Assembly (NCBI GenBank): GCA_016649715.1
Contig: JAENXC010000002.1
Location: 62,001-126,000, forward strand
Reading direction: 5' to 3'
Source: Flavobacteriaceae bacterium
GTDB taxonomy: Bacteria; Bacteroidota; Bacteroidia; Flavobacteriales; Flavobacteriaceae
DNA: 64,000 nt
Of the stretch, positions 27,040 to 37,060 are shown in pieces. The position numbers and the translations under genes were made by a program. Positions within the stretch are counted from its first letter, which is position 1. Each line of letters begins with the position of its first letter. The notes under the pieces were generated by a model that did not search any database, was not told where the DNA came from, and saw only the letters and a program-made list of their open reading frames with translations.

Positions 27040-27042
27040 GTT

Positions 27043-28389
27043 TTACCATTCCACAAAAAGTATTTTTTCTTTCCAGGGAATTTTTATCAAATGAATACTC
27101 CATGGAAGTTTCTCCAATAAAATATCTTGGGTTTTTCGCTGTACTATTAATGTTTGCTTTTCTTCAGTAATGATCAATTTTCCTTCTCGCTGTAAAAATT
27201 CGTTTTGAATGATTTTCGTTGATTTGCTTTTCAGTGCACTCCAATGTTCCAACACCGCCTGCAACAATACTTCGCACGATATTTTTTGTTCTTTGGATAA
27301 TGAAACATGACGATTTATGGGCTGGTGAAGGGAAACATTGCACAGAAATTTTTCAAAAACCAATTCGTGTTCATAAGTCTGTTCCTTTCCCGTTGACAAA
27401 TAATGTAGCAAATGAATCGCTTCATCCACTTTTTCAGTCTTAATATGTTTTCCCGAAAGAAAATCCAGTTTTTCAAAAAACATTTTTAGAAACGGGTGCA
27501 ACAGAATTAGCCCGGCATTTCTCAGTAAAATTCCGTCTTTTTCAATGCTGGATAAGCTTTCTGAAACCTCAATATTATTTGTTTTTTCAGAATTTGCTTT
27601 TTTCAATAATTCTTTATTCGTTGCCTTAATTTTCGCGAACTCTTCTATGTCAATTTGAATATTTATGCCAAATATTTCATTAGCTATTTTCAATATTTTT
27701 TCAACATCCTTTAAAGAAGTATTTTTAAGTATTTCGATTAGTGCTTTTTCATTATTTATAGAATGACTTAAAACTGCTTCCCAAAATTGATTTCTAATAT
27801 TTTTAAGGATTTTAAAACTGTTGTTTCCCTTTTTTATTAACATCAGAACAGACGAAACAATTTGAAAGAGCTGCTTATTGTCAAACTGAAAAATCAATCT
27901 TTTGCGGATTTCCTCTTTTTCAAGAAGTGCTTTTAGTTTTTTTGAAAATTCTTTTTCCGGAGGTAGGTTATTTAGAAATTCTTCCCAAATGTTTGTCTTT
28001 TCCTCAAACCACCAAGGTAATGTCCCGTGATTTAGAAAATGAAAAAATGCAGCGGTCTCATTTTCCGCTGAATTGACGATTTTAAAATTCTGGAAACTAT
28101 TGATTGAAATGTTTTCAGCATTAATTTTATTTTTTAATTCACTGATAATCAGAAATTTTAAATCGATCATTGAGCTGTTTTCTTTTAAAGAAATTTCTAT
28201 TGCAATAGAATCGATTCTAATGGTATTAGATTTATTTTTTTGAAAAGAATTAAAATAGTTATCCATTTCTGGAAAGATTTGTTCTTTAAAAAATGTATCC
28301 AAACCATCCTTTAGCTGCAAACCATTTTCAAGCGAAGGAGTATTTACCCCAATTTCTACTTTTTTTATGATATTTTTTTGCGCAACCAT
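27043..28389 (-). CDS. eCIS tape-measure protein (Afp14/Pvc14 type)
   Basis: A 448-residue protein fitting the contractile injection system tape-measure family: N-terminal IIKKVEIGVNTPSLENGLQL...FFKEQIFPEMDNYF, and C-terminal LHQPINRHVSLSKEQKISCE and LPWSIHLIKIPWKEKILFVE. The middle is helical and Lys/Glu rich. It should sit in the tube lumen and set the tail length. The stop lies 3 bases before the DUF4157 gene. It is preceded by a 247-base non-coding stretch, the largest gap in the cluster. Confidence 0.82.
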   Translation of the reverse strand: MVAQKNIIKKVEIGVNTPSLENGLQLKDGLDTFFKEQIFPEMDNYFNSFQKNKSNTIRIDSIAIEISLKENSSMIDLKFLIISELKNKINAENISINSFQNFKIVNSAENETAAFFHFLNHGTLPWWFEEKTNIWEEFLNNLPPEKEFSKKLKALLEKEEIRKRLIFQFDNKQLFQIVSSVLMLIKKGNNSFKILKNIRNQFWEAVLSHSINNEKALIEILKNTSLKDVEKILKIANEIFGINIQIDIEEFAKIKATNKELLKKANSEKTNNIEVSESLSSIEKDGILLRNAGLILLHPFLKMFFEKLDFLSGKHIKTEKVDEAIHLLHYLSTGKEQTYEHELVFEKFLCNVSLHQPINRHVSLSKEQKISCEVLLQAVLEHWSALKSKSTKIIQNEFLQREGKLIITEEKQTLIVQRKTQDILLEKLPWSIHLIKIPWKEKILFVEW

Positions 28390-28636
28390 TTGTTCTTTAG
28401 TTTTTTAGACTTATATTTACAACTCGATTCAGAGATGAATTACTGGGTTGTGTGCAGTTTAGTGTTAGTTCTTTTATAGTTTGTGCTTTAGGTTTCTCGA
28501 TTGATTTACATTCGTGTTCTTTTGTTCTTACTTGTTAGTCTAGTTCTTTAGTGTTTTAACCCATAGGGGTATCATTTGGATTGTACAATTTACCGACTGA
28601 TACCCTTCTTTTTTGCAATAGTTTTAGCAAGACCCT
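28390..28636 (-). other. Non-coding gap inside the eCIS cluster
   Basis: 247 bases between the 873-aa gene and the tape measure. On the minus strand it holds an inverted repeat GGGTATCA...TGATACCC (28599-28606 and 28568-28575), and a repeated AAAGAAC motif (ctaaagaacaa, ctaaagaactag, aaaagaactaac, aaaagaacac). It contains no good reading frame. It could be an attenuator, a processing site or a separate promoter for the tape-measure/cargo/ATPase half; I see no clear TAnnTTTG element. Confidence 0.4.
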
Positions 28637-31258
28637 TCATAATCTTATAGCATTTTCTCCAGTTGGAGTTCCAAAATAGAAATCGGCTACGGTTTTATAT
28701 TTCGCAATTGCGGTATCCAAGATTTGGGAATAATCAAAATTTTGGATGTAAATGGAAAGCTTTGTAACTCCAGTTTCATTGTGAAGAAATTTTCTCAAAT
28801 TCACAAACAGCACAATATCATCGTGGGTATTTTTCTTGTTCGCTCTGTGGTGGTCCAACATAAATTTGTTCACCCAAGTGCCATTTACCCAATCGCCATC
28901 CAATCGGAATTGAAGGTTTACGCCAGTTCCGGCAGCTTGAAAATCTTTTTTTATAGCTTGAACAGTAGTTCGTATTTCCGGGGGCAATTGTGCAAACTCT
29001 GTTATCATTCGTGTTAGACCAGCTTGTCTTATAACCGCATTGTTTATTAAACGTTCGGTCAAGAAGCTCCATTTTGCCCATTTCTCGTCAAAAGTCCCGT
29101 AATCGTCATCTTTGTTCACTGGCGCAATCTGTGCATGAAGTTTTTGATAGAAAGCTTCCCGATAACTTTTCAGATCGCGGCAGCGCATAGCATCCGGACG
29201 GAAAATTTTGTTGTTACGGAACATTCCATTATTGCTATAGGTATAGATTGCATTATTGTTTGCCTGTGAAATTTCTCTCAGGCGAATGGTGAAAGTGTCT
29301 TCTTTGGCACGAGTAATAACCAAGCGTTTTTGGCTTTCGTTAAAATCGAAAACTACCCCTTTGTCAAATTTTGTGTTGAGTGCTTCCATAACCGCATGAA
29401 TCCTTCGGAGGAAAATTTGCTCCAGCGGAATACTTATGGTTGTAGTCGTGTTTATTAAGGGTTCGCCATTTATTCTGTATTCAATAATTTGAAGAATATA
29501 ATTTTTCGGCATCGGCTTGTTTCGGCTTGGTGTGCCTTTTAAACTGCGAGAAAGATTGTTCATATATTTCAATGAACTAATCCACGGATAAGTACATTCC
29601 ATCAAGGAACAACAGCCATCGGAACTGGCACTGATTTTATTCGAAATACAAAAATCTGCGACCACATTTTCCCTTTCGGAAACCAAAACGAAGGTGCCGC
29701 CTTTTGACACGCCGCCTCTATGGCTGATTGAAGGATTTTCTTTTAAGAATGTAGTAAATGCTTGTTGGTCTTTTTGAAGGTCGAAAAGCAAACAGTCAAA
29801 ATCCAATGCATGGTCATTTTTTGAACCATTAATTCCATTGCGGCTGTCCTGCGCGGGATGCCCGAAATGCCCTTCAATTCTGTAAAAATCGTTGCAATCC
29901 AATTCAAAATTCAATGGATTTTGCACCCAACTATTTGGCGCTAGATTTTCTTTATGAAAGCTTACATTAAAGCGTTGTTTGTAGTTTTCGGTTTTGTTGA
30001 AATCCCAGGCGGTGAGCATTTCATTGTCAACTTCGTAATAGACGGGAATGGCCTTTTCACCCAAATTTCCACATGTTTTCGATGGAGTAATATCTATTTG
30101 ATTTTCATTTGAAAGATTAAAATTGTCCAAAATCAAAACCACGCGTTGCACCAAAGCTTTCGCCATTTTAAGATATTTGGCGTATTCATTATTTGTTGGC
30201 GAATGATAAAAATCGTGGCGCAGTTCGGGATAGATTTCTTCGGAAGAAAGTGCGCCCAACAGTAAATGCTTAGGAAATGCTTCAATGTTTGGGCAACATT
30301 CGGTTTTCAATTTTAAAAGAATCGCGGCTAATTCATTATAAGTATCACTTAAATCCTTAACCAAATCATAGCGGTATTGAACCTTTTCAATTGTATTGAA
30401 ATCATCCAAATTGTTGATCTGGTTCAACATAGTGTTTGAAGTGCCATCCGTAATATTTAGGATTTCAGAAAAACCTTGAAACAATTCTGCAAAGGCAGAA
30501 TGCATATTGTTTTTTGAAGATGTGATAGCAGATTTATATGCCGAAGCCAATTTTGTATAGGAACTTGTATTGTTCCCGTTCAAAATCATTTTCGGAACAG
30601 CAGTTTGGGGAAGATTTGTAAATGCTTCATAAACATTGTGTTTCGTAAAAATCCCATCTTTTGGATTGACTATATTTTCAACATCGTCTTTGTCAATCAG
30701 CAAAACTCTTAAGTTTTGAATATTTGATTGGCCTTGATTGTCGCAATTTGTAGTGGTGCAGATGTCTGCTTCTTTCGGGTAACATTCCAAATAGAGCGCC
30801 ACAACTTTTTCATTGAGCAGTTGTTGGTTTATGGAAAGATGACCGGCTTCCAAATCCACTTTTTCCTGCGGAATCAATTCCCAAAGATCAATGGTGGTAT
30901 TTCCGTTTTTGAAGTGTTTATACTTTGATTTATCATCTTCAAAATCGCGGAAATGCGAGTATTTTATACTTTCCAAAACAATGGAAGTTTCGGAAGAATC
31001 CTTGATACTTTTCTGAAGTTTAAGCAAATCGCCGTCGGTAGTAACACCGCAACCCTGTGAAATGGTTATGAGTGAATTTTGATTATTCACTGAAACCTTA
31101 AATCCACAGGCTACGCCAACGCCCACAAGACATACACGCGTCAACCGATCTTGGTCTTCAAAATATTCAATAAATTCGTTCAGCTGCCCAGAGGTTAGTA
31201 CTTGGTCGTCCACGAAGGAACGGTACTGTGGAGTAATTTCCAATAGTTTAGTGCTCAT
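28637..31258 (-). CDS. Unknown 873-residue eCIS protein in the fibre (Pvc13) position
   Basis: I do not recognise a family for this protein. The N-terminal region (LEITPQYRSFVDDQVLTSGQ, LNEFIEYFEDQDRLTRVCL, VGVGVACGFKVSV) recalls the attachment part of phage tail proteins (VLTxxQLN). The middle is helical (ITSSKNNMHSAFAELFQGFS, LKTECCPNIEAFPKHLLLG), and the later part mixes beta segments with Cys residues (SDGCCSLMECTYPWIS). There is no signal peptide or membrane helix. It lies between Pvc12-like and Pvc14-like genes, where Afp and PVC clusters carry the tail fibre, but it shows no collagen-like or adenovirus-knob-like repeats. It could be a fibre, a baseplate subunit or both. Confidence 0.65.
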   Translation of the reverse strand: MSTKLLEITPQYRSFVDDQVLTSGQLNEFIEYFEDQDRLTRVCLVGVGVACGFKVSVNNQNSLITISQGCGVTTDGDLLKLQKSIKDSSETSIVLESIKYSHFRDFEDDKSKYKHFKNGNTTIDLWELIPQEKVDLEAGHLSINQQLLNEKVVALYLECYPKEADICTTTNCDNQGQSNIQNLRVLLIDKDDVENIVNPKDGIFTKHNVYEAFTNLPQTAVPKMILNGNNTSSYTKLASAYKSAITSSKNNMHSAFAELFQGFSEILNITDGTSNTMLNQINNLDDFNTIEKVQYRYDLVKDLSDTYNELAAILLKLKTECCPNIEAFPKHLLLGALSSEEIYPELRHDFYHSPTNNEYAKYLKMAKALVQRVVLILDNFNLSNENQIDITPSKTCGNLGEKAIPVYYEVDNEMLTAWDFNKTENYKQRFNVSFHKENLAPNSWVQNPLNFELDCNDFYRIEGHFGHPAQDSRNGINGSKNDHALDFDCLLFDLQKDQQAFTTFLKENPSISHRGGVSKGGTFVLVSERENVVADFCISNKISASSDGCCSLMECTYPWISSLKYMNNLSRSLKGTPSRNKPMPKNYILQIIEYRINGEPLINTTTTISIPLEQIFLRRIHAVMEALNTKFDKGVVFDFNESQKRLVITRAKEDTFTIRLREISQANNNAIYTYSNNGMFRNNKIFRPDAMRCRDLKSYREAFYQKLHAQIAPVNKDDDYGTFDEKWAKWSFLTERLINNAVIRQAGLTRMITEFAQLPPEIRTTVQAIKKDFQAAGTGVNLQFRLDGDWVNGTWVNKFMLDHHRANKKNTHDDIVLFVNLRKFLHNETGVTKLSIYIQNFDYSQILDTAIAKYKTVADFYFGTPTGENAIRL

Positions 31259-31269
31259 AACTTTGGTAT

Positions 31270-33930
31270 TTAAAGTTTGCCCAGGTTGGTCCTGCCTAGG
31301 ATAATATCTTGTTGTTCTTGGTCATCATCACAATCGTGTAGTTTCCCCTGTGTGTAAATAGTATGCAGGGTGCTCATAATTCTGATTAATCGTTTAAGTT
31401 TTGTGGTGGGTTGTTTTTGACCGATGTCAGTTTTTGCCAACAGCCATTTTTTGTAGGCTTCTTCCAGCTCCATCATTTCGTTTTCGTCGCCTTTGGTGTC
31501 ATAGTTTTTTGGATAACCAATCCAGCAGATTTTTGCCAAAATGTGAGAAGGCAATTCCTTTTGGATCAGTTCTTCCAAAAACCTTCTGAAATCCACATTG
31601 CTGTAGCGTTCAGTCCAACCTGGCAGCACTATCGAAACTCGGAAAGAATAGGGGTCTATGCCTTCGCAACCTTCGCAGTTGTCAGTGCAGATTGGCAGAA
31701 ATATGTTTTCGGGCGCCGTGTCAGTTGTTACATCGGGACGAAGCAGAATATGCTCAATAACGTACATTCCTTCATTAAAATCGAGGGTGTTTACAAATGC
31801 TACGGTTTTAGCAATTGCAGTTTCAGCTGCTGATTGAGTTGAAAAACTCGAAATCCTTCTGGCAATTACGTGATCTTCATCTGTTGTGTCGGGAATGTTC
31901 GGATTGGTAAGATTAAAATAAAACTTTCCAGCTGTATTCACTTTTATTTCATAGTTTTCAGCAAAACGTCCGTAATTTTTTACGTCCAAAATTTCCTTAT
32001 AAAGTGAAGCCAAATTGTGATAATGCTTACTGGAGGAAGTTAGAATTTCCTTGTTTTTGCTTCGGAAACGGAAACGGTATTCAATAATGCCATCTGTGTC
32101 TATTTCTTCATAAATTTCCAAAAGGTCATTGGAGAAATTTTTTCGGAAATAATTCGGGTTGCCGCTTAAAAGTGCAATCCGTTTTTGAAATGCCGAAACA
32201 TTTCCAGTATTCCACAAATCGGCATCTTCCTGTTTGTAATAATTGAAACTCAACGGACGTTCACTGCCAATAATTCCATATTGTTGAAGAAAGCGTTCTT
32301 TCGTTTTTATAACCGCTTCATCGGTATTACTGCCGTATAATTGCTTCATTAAAAAAGCGTATTCGCTGAAGCTTTCGGCAAAGCGCGAAAGCAAATGGTC
32401 GAGCATTTGGTTGCGCCGATTTACTTTATCATCGAGGTCTGAAAACAATAGATCGGTTATGTTTTCATCTGTTGTATAATTAGCAGAAACCAATTCCGAA
32501 AGATCTTTTACGTTTTCAACAACTTGTGTGAAGTAACTTTTGTCAAGTTCACCATTGATTGAAAAAATATCTTTTACGTTTTTGAGATGTGCGAAATAGC
32601 TTGCGAAAATCTGATCAAAAAACAAAAGATAAGCTTTCAGTTGTTTCACTTTTGCCCTTTCTGCAATAGTTGCCGTACTTTTCACCCCAAGTTCGCCAAC
32701 GCCATAAACTTCGGGAAAATCATTTTGGATTGTACTGTAATTGCCAATGCCGGAATAATTTCCCACTGGTAATTCCAACGATTTCTTTTGCGAAGCAATG
32801 TTGAGGATATTAGCTTCAATTTCATCATAAATTGCTTCCAAATAATCTTCAACGGCTTTTTTGTTTATGTTCAACGGAAGAAATCCTTTGTAATAACTGA
32901 ACGAGCTTTTATCGCATCGCTTCGGTTTTTTCCCATCGGGAACACAGAGGTTCCAGATTTTTTTGGTTTCCGTTTTTCCGTCGCAATTATTGATAGTAAT
33001 ATCGCGGATAACATCAACTCCCTCGATTTTTTGGATTAAATCAATCAAATCCGTCAACCGAACTTCTTTTCGAAGTTCTGTTTTACGCAATTCCGTGTTA
33101 TCAATAAAACCATTATTAAGTAAAGGACCGTTGAAAATTTCATCGGTTGCGTACCCTTTTGCCAACATTTCCATTAATGAATAGAAGCGGAGGGAAGGCG
33201 AAAGATATTCGTCGATAGTGTACAAAATTTCGGCGTGCACTTTGTCTTCATCGGCATCGGGTTTCAGTTCCACCATGGCGCAAACGGCTACGGGATGGTT
33301 TTCAACTTCATCAATTTCAACAATGTCTTCGCAAAGGTTTCGATGTGCGTGATAAACCGTTCTAACTTCTTCTTTTAGCCTTTTTATTTCTTTGTGTTGC
33401 TTCGCTACGGTATTGAAAATTTCAGGATCCAATTCATCCAATTCCACCAAAACATCGTACAATCCATTTAGAATAAACTCCTTTTTATACTTTTCCTTTA
33501 TTTCGAAAGGTCTGTATGACAGCTTATTTTCCTTGCAATTAGCAAACACTTTCTTTTCGTGTTTTTTCAGCCAGGCATTTTTAACGCCTTCAATATCGAT
33601 AAAAAGTTTTCGGTAATCGAGGGCGGTTACTGGTTTTATTGGCAGCGCATTTTCTGCGGTCAAAAATTGGTCATTTAAAAAACTCGGATTGTTTTCTTCA
33701 GCCAAAATATTATCCAAGGGAAGGGAAAGTCTTGCTCCCAAATCTGTAATTGCATAGCACAAAACCTCCAAAATTGTGATTCCGGGGTCATGAGCATTAT
33801 AATCTGTCCACAAACCGCTTCCCAAGGCCTCGATGTATTCAATTCCCTTTTTTCGAAGGAATTCGAAGTCGAGATCATCCTGAGAGGAAGTATCTTTCGC
33901 AATGGTGCTGTATGTTTTTACGGTAGGCAT
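31270..33930 (-). CDS. eCIS baseplate protein, Afp12/Pvc12 type
   Basis: An 886-residue baseplate subunit. The start region FLRKKGIEYIEALGSGLWTD and the segment YNAHDPGITILEVLCYAITD, LGARLSLPLDNIL are typical of the large wedge protein found next to the J-type protein in eCIS and in related phage-like particles. It has a C-terminal CxxNCEGCEG stretch (PICTDNCEGCEGIDPYSFRV) that may bind metal. It should form part of the baseplate rim. It overlaps the preceding J-type gene by 13 bases and is followed after 11 bases by the 873-aa gene, so translation is coupled. Confidence 0.8.
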   Translation of the reverse strand: MPTVKTYSTIAKDTSSQDDLDFEFLRKKGIEYIEALGSGLWTDYNAHDPGITILEVLCYAITDLGARLSLPLDNILAEENNPSFLNDQFLTAENALPIKPVTALDYRKLFIDIEGVKNAWLKKHEKKVFANCKENKLSYRPFEIKEKYKKEFILNGLYDVLVELDELDPEIFNTVAKQHKEIKRLKEEVRTVYHAHRNLCEDIVEIDEVENHPVAVCAMVELKPDADEDKVHAEILYTIDEYLSPSLRFYSLMEMLAKGYATDEIFNGPLLNNGFIDNTELRKTELRKEVRLTDLIDLIQKIEGVDVIRDITINNCDGKTETKKIWNLCVPDGKKPKRCDKSSFSYYKGFLPLNINKKAVEDYLEAIYDEIEANILNIASQKKSLELPVGNYSGIGNYSTIQNDFPEVYGVGELGVKSTATIAERAKVKQLKAYLLFFDQIFASYFAHLKNVKDIFSINGELDKSYFTQVVENVKDLSELVSANYTTDENITDLLFSDLDDKVNRRNQMLDHLLSRFAESFSEYAFLMKQLYGSNTDEAVIKTKERFLQQYGIIGSERPLSFNYYKQEDADLWNTGNVSAFQKRIALLSGNPNYFRKNFSNDLLEIYEEIDTDGIIEYRFRFRSKNKEILTSSSKHYHNLASLYKEILDVKNYGRFAENYEIKVNTAGKFYFNLTNPNIPDTTDEDHVIARRISSFSTQSAAETAIAKTVAFVNTLDFNEGMYVIEHILLRPDVTTDTAPENIFLPICTDNCEGCEGIDPYSFRVSIVLPGWTERYSNVDFRRFLEELIQKELPSHILAKICWIGYPKNYDTKGDENEMMELEEAYKKWLLAKTDIGQKQPTTKLKRLIRIMSTLHTIYTQGKLHDCDDDQEQQDIILGRTNLGKL

Positions 33931-36900
33931 ACCACTGGTTTTTTAGGAGATTGAACACTGCATTTTGATTGGACTGCTGTTATAAAATGCTTTTTTGCCG
34001 AAACCAAAATTGCTTTTGGACTGGAGGGAATTACATTCATTTTTTCAATATATAATGAAGTTTCAGAGGTTCTGTGTTTCACAATCACGTCGTCCAAAAA
34101 GTCAACATAAGGCTGATTTTCCAAATAGGAAATGAGTTTGTTTTTGTGGAAAGCTACCCCGAAATTCAGAATAGAAGTTTCCGAATATGCCCAAGGGGAA
34201 AGGTATTTTTTGATGTCTTCCTCAATTTGCTTTGTGTAGAAATTTTCATCAAAACCTATGTTGAATTTCACGCCGAGTGTAACCTCAACCTCTTCGTAAT
34301 CGGGATTTATAATCTCTGCGGAAACGAAAAACGTATTCAGTTCATTGATGTAATTTTGAACTTCATTTCGTTTTGCGGTGCTCAACCGGGGTTGAAATAT
34401 ATCGAAAGCGTTGTTGTTTTGGATATCGGGAATTACAACAATGGTAACACTTCCGGGCGCGTGATAGTCATTGCCTTTTGTATGGTTTAGGCATTTCACT
34501 TTATAAACTTCCGGGAATTTTTCAAGGATTATATGCTCGTAATCCCACAATGAAATGGCGCGGTCGCGGTGGCGAACTCGTTCACTCACACGGCGATAGT
34601 AACTTTCGTCACTTTCCTCGGGTTTTCCACCAAAGGAATTGTATGGCTGGGTCACGGTTTTTATTGCAGAATCGCGCTCGGTAAGTTTGCTGATGGTGCC
34701 GGAGGGCAAGCCATTTTTAAGATGCGAAAGTTCATTACCATTATTTACAAAAGTTGACTTAATTACCTGTGCGTGGATATTTATAAACCTGCAAACCGCA
34801 TCGAAACTTTTTGGGCTTTTCGCACGTAGCCAAACCAAACCTGAGCTCAGTAATGTGTTATTATTTGTAGCTTCGCGAGGAATTGTAATGGTTACAATTC
34901 CAGTTTTTAAGAAATTATCGGTCGTATTTCCCAACAGATAATCGCTCGAAAGTTCCATCCACGAATTGTTTGAAAGCACGGCCCAAGAAATTTTTTCAGA
35001 AGAAGAAAAGCTATCCGCTAAAGGATTTTCGGTTCCTTCCAATAATTGAAACAAAAGTTGGACTTGCTGCAAAGCTTCGGTATTTTCAAGACCTATGTAA
35101 AGTTCGCCGCCCGCACAATATGTTGGGACTAAAGTTTCGGAAGTTTCTGTCTGCCCAAAAGGATGCTCATGAAAAAGTTGAATTTTTTCAAGATTTGAAG
35201 TTTGTGAAATTCCAAATTCCAAATCCTGACTTGCGGTATAGCTAAGTTCTATTTTTTCAATAATGGGTGTATACGGCTCGTTTGGAAGGACGGTATCTTC
35301 TTCCGTTGAAAGCGCGAGTGCATAAACTTTTGGAAACAAGGCGTGCAAAAACGATTGGTTCAATGAAAGTTTTATCGGCCCATTTTTTCCTGTGGTATAA
35401 TTTGCATTGTTGAGTGAAAGATTGGCTTCAAAAACACTTCCGGTTTTGGTAAAAAGTGTGAAAGCATCGTTCACGGTAGCGAGGTTTTCATTGTTTTCAA
35501 TGGAAATCTTCGCTTTAAAATAATCGTTCCCAGTTACATACAAATTGTTCGGACCAGTTGTTGGATTAAAAACTAATCCGGAAGGTTTTGTGTATTTTTT
35601 CGCCACCGCATTATAATTGAAATACAGCGTCTGAAAATACAGATTTGGCGAAAGATTGAAATTGCTATCGTCCTTTCGGTATGCTATGTAATGTTGTTTG
35701 AAATCGTCCGGGGTGTTAAGCCAAGTAGCGTGAAGCGACAAAGTGTCCCATTTTTTACTGAACATTTCCGGATAGTCAATGTAAAAGGCGGAACGTTCCA
35801 TGGGCTGCGTCCCGAATGGGAAAAAAGGTTTGTCTGCCGCAAGGGTTCCAAAATCATTTTTCAACTGCAATTTTTCAGCTTCGGAAACAGAAACTTTTAC
35901 AGTTACTTTTTTTACTTTTTTCTGAAGCAATTCAGTGTAAAGCTGGTAGCCAATGCTAAATTCCGGTTGTTTTGTTTTTAAAAGAAATCGAAATATAGGT
36001 TGCTGCGTGTCAAAATTTTCTTTGTGGATTTCTTTGTTATAGGAAACAATTGCTTTTTCGGTTTTATCGATTTTCAAGCAAAGTTGGACTGTTTTATTTC
36101 CAACAACAGAGGTAAAACCATTTGCCGAAGCCGAAATTTTAAAAGGGCCCAACCAACCTTTTTCACCTGTTGCGAAAATATCAATACATTCAATAACCTG
36201 TGAAATATTAAAAACTGAAATTGATTTTTCAAGATTGAAAATCACTTGAACAAGACGTTCACCTTCTGCTAAATTTAAAGTTGGCGCTGCGATTGCATAA
36301 CCCAAATTGGGTGTTTCCAATGGAACCGAAGGTTTAAAATGGATTGGATAACCGAAAGGCAACCAATTTGCATCAGTCTTAAAGGGCTCGCCTTTGCCAT
36401 CTGCGGAATTTACAACAGGAGCGGCGAAAAGCCCGTTAAACTCATTTGGATTTAAATTGTTGGCTTTTCTATGGTGATAAACACTTTTTATTGCGGCGAC
36501 CTTTGCTTTGTTGATTACCACTTCCTTGTCGGTTGCGTACTGAATGCGTTTTCCCGAAGCATCTTTTCCGGCCTCCAGTAGCGTGTGTTCATCTACTTTG
36601 GATTCAGAAAAATTTTTGGCCAATTCAAAAATTAGATGAACACTATCGGCAACCGGAGCTTTTTTATCAATTTGAAGAATTTCGTTGTAATAGAAATCCA
36701 AATGTCTTTTGGTGAGTGCGTTAAAATGCGTTTTGGAAATTTCGAGCAATTTCAGAAAGCAAATAAAAAGCGTTAAGTGCGGGGAGAGGCGGTTTGAAGT
36801 TTCAATTTCTGAAAGGAAATTTTTGATTTTATCTTTTTCAATAAAAAATGATTCCCAATTTCCTGAAGGAATTGTAGCATTTTCTACTGAAAAATAATTC

Positions 36901-37055
36901 ACTTCCGAAGCGAAATTGTAGGCAAATTTCATCCAATCTTCCGTTGAAAAATCATTGAGATTCAGATTTTCTGGAAGCATGGCGCTGAGTGACCTTTGGG
37001 TTTGTTCGGTTCCCTTATGGTTTATCAAGAATTTATTTTCACAGTTTTTTGCCAT
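33918..37055 (-). CDS. eCIS baseplate J-like protein (Afp11/Pvc11 type)
   Basis: A 1045-residue baseplate wedge protein. The C-terminal third has the baseplate-J pattern: RDSAIKTVTQPYNSFGGKPE, DESYYRRVSERVRHRDRAIS, LWDYEHIILEKFPEVYKVKC, SVTIVVIPDIQNNN and a FFVSAEIINPDYEEVEVTLG domain. The long N-terminal and middle parts are beta-rich and family-poor. J proteins connect the spike hub to the baseplate periphery. It starts 5 bases after the gp25 stop. It is longer than phage gpJ, as is normal for eCIS. Confidence 0.85.
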   Translation of the reverse strand: MAKNCENKFLINHKGTEQTQRSLSAMLPENLNLNDFSTEDWMKFAYNFASEVNYFSVENATIPSGNWESFFIEKDKIKNFLSEIETSNRLSPHLTLFICFLKLLEISKTHFNALTKRHLDFYYNEILQIDKKAPVADSVHLIFELAKNFSESKVDEHTLLEAGKDASGKRIQYATDKEVVINKAKVAAIKSVYHHRKANNLNPNEFNGLFAAPVVNSADGKGEPFKTDANWLPFGYPIHFKPSVPLETPNLGYAIAAPTLNLAEGERLVQVIFNLEKSISVFNISQVIECIDIFATGEKGWLGPFKISASANGFTSVVGNKTVQLCLKIDKTEKAIVSYNKEIHKENFDTQQPIFRFLLKTKQPEFSIGYQLYTELLQKKVKKVTVKVSVSEAEKLQLKNDFGTLAADKPFFPFGTQPMERSAFYIDYPEMFSKKWDTLSLHATWLNTPDDFKQHYIAYRKDDSNFNLSPNLYFQTLYFNYNAVAKKYTKPSGLVFNPTTGPNNLYVTGNDYFKAKISIENNENLATVNDAFTLFTKTGSVFEANLSLNNANYTTGKNGPIKLSLNQSFLHALFPKVYALALSTEEDTVLPNEPYTPIIEKIELSYTASQDLEFGISQTSNLEKIQLFHEHPFGQTETSETLVPTYCAGGELYIGLENTEALQQVQLLFQLLEGTENPLADSFSSSEKISWAVLSNNSWMELSSDYLLGNTTDNFLKTGIVTITIPREATNNNTLLSSGLVWLRAKSPKSFDAVCRFINIHAQVIKSTFVNNGNELSHLKNGLPSGTISKLTERDSAIKTVTQPYNSFGGKPEESDESYYRRVSERVRHRDRAISLWDYEHIILEKFPEVYKVKCLNHTKGNDYHAPGSVTIVVIPDIQNNNAFDIFQPRLSTAKRNEVQNYINELNTFFVSAEIINPDYEEVEVTLGVKFNIGFDENFYTKQIEEDIKKYLSPWAYSETSILNFGVAFHKNKLISYLENQPYVDFLDDVIVKHRTSETSLYIEKMNVIPSSPKAILVSAKKHFITAVQSKCSVQSPKKPVVCLP

Positions 37056-37060
37056 TGTTT

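Noticed and set aside
28390-28636. tRNA or structured RNA in the eCIS gap
   Set aside because: I could not fold a cloverleaf or recognise a known RNA; only one short inverted repeat is visible.
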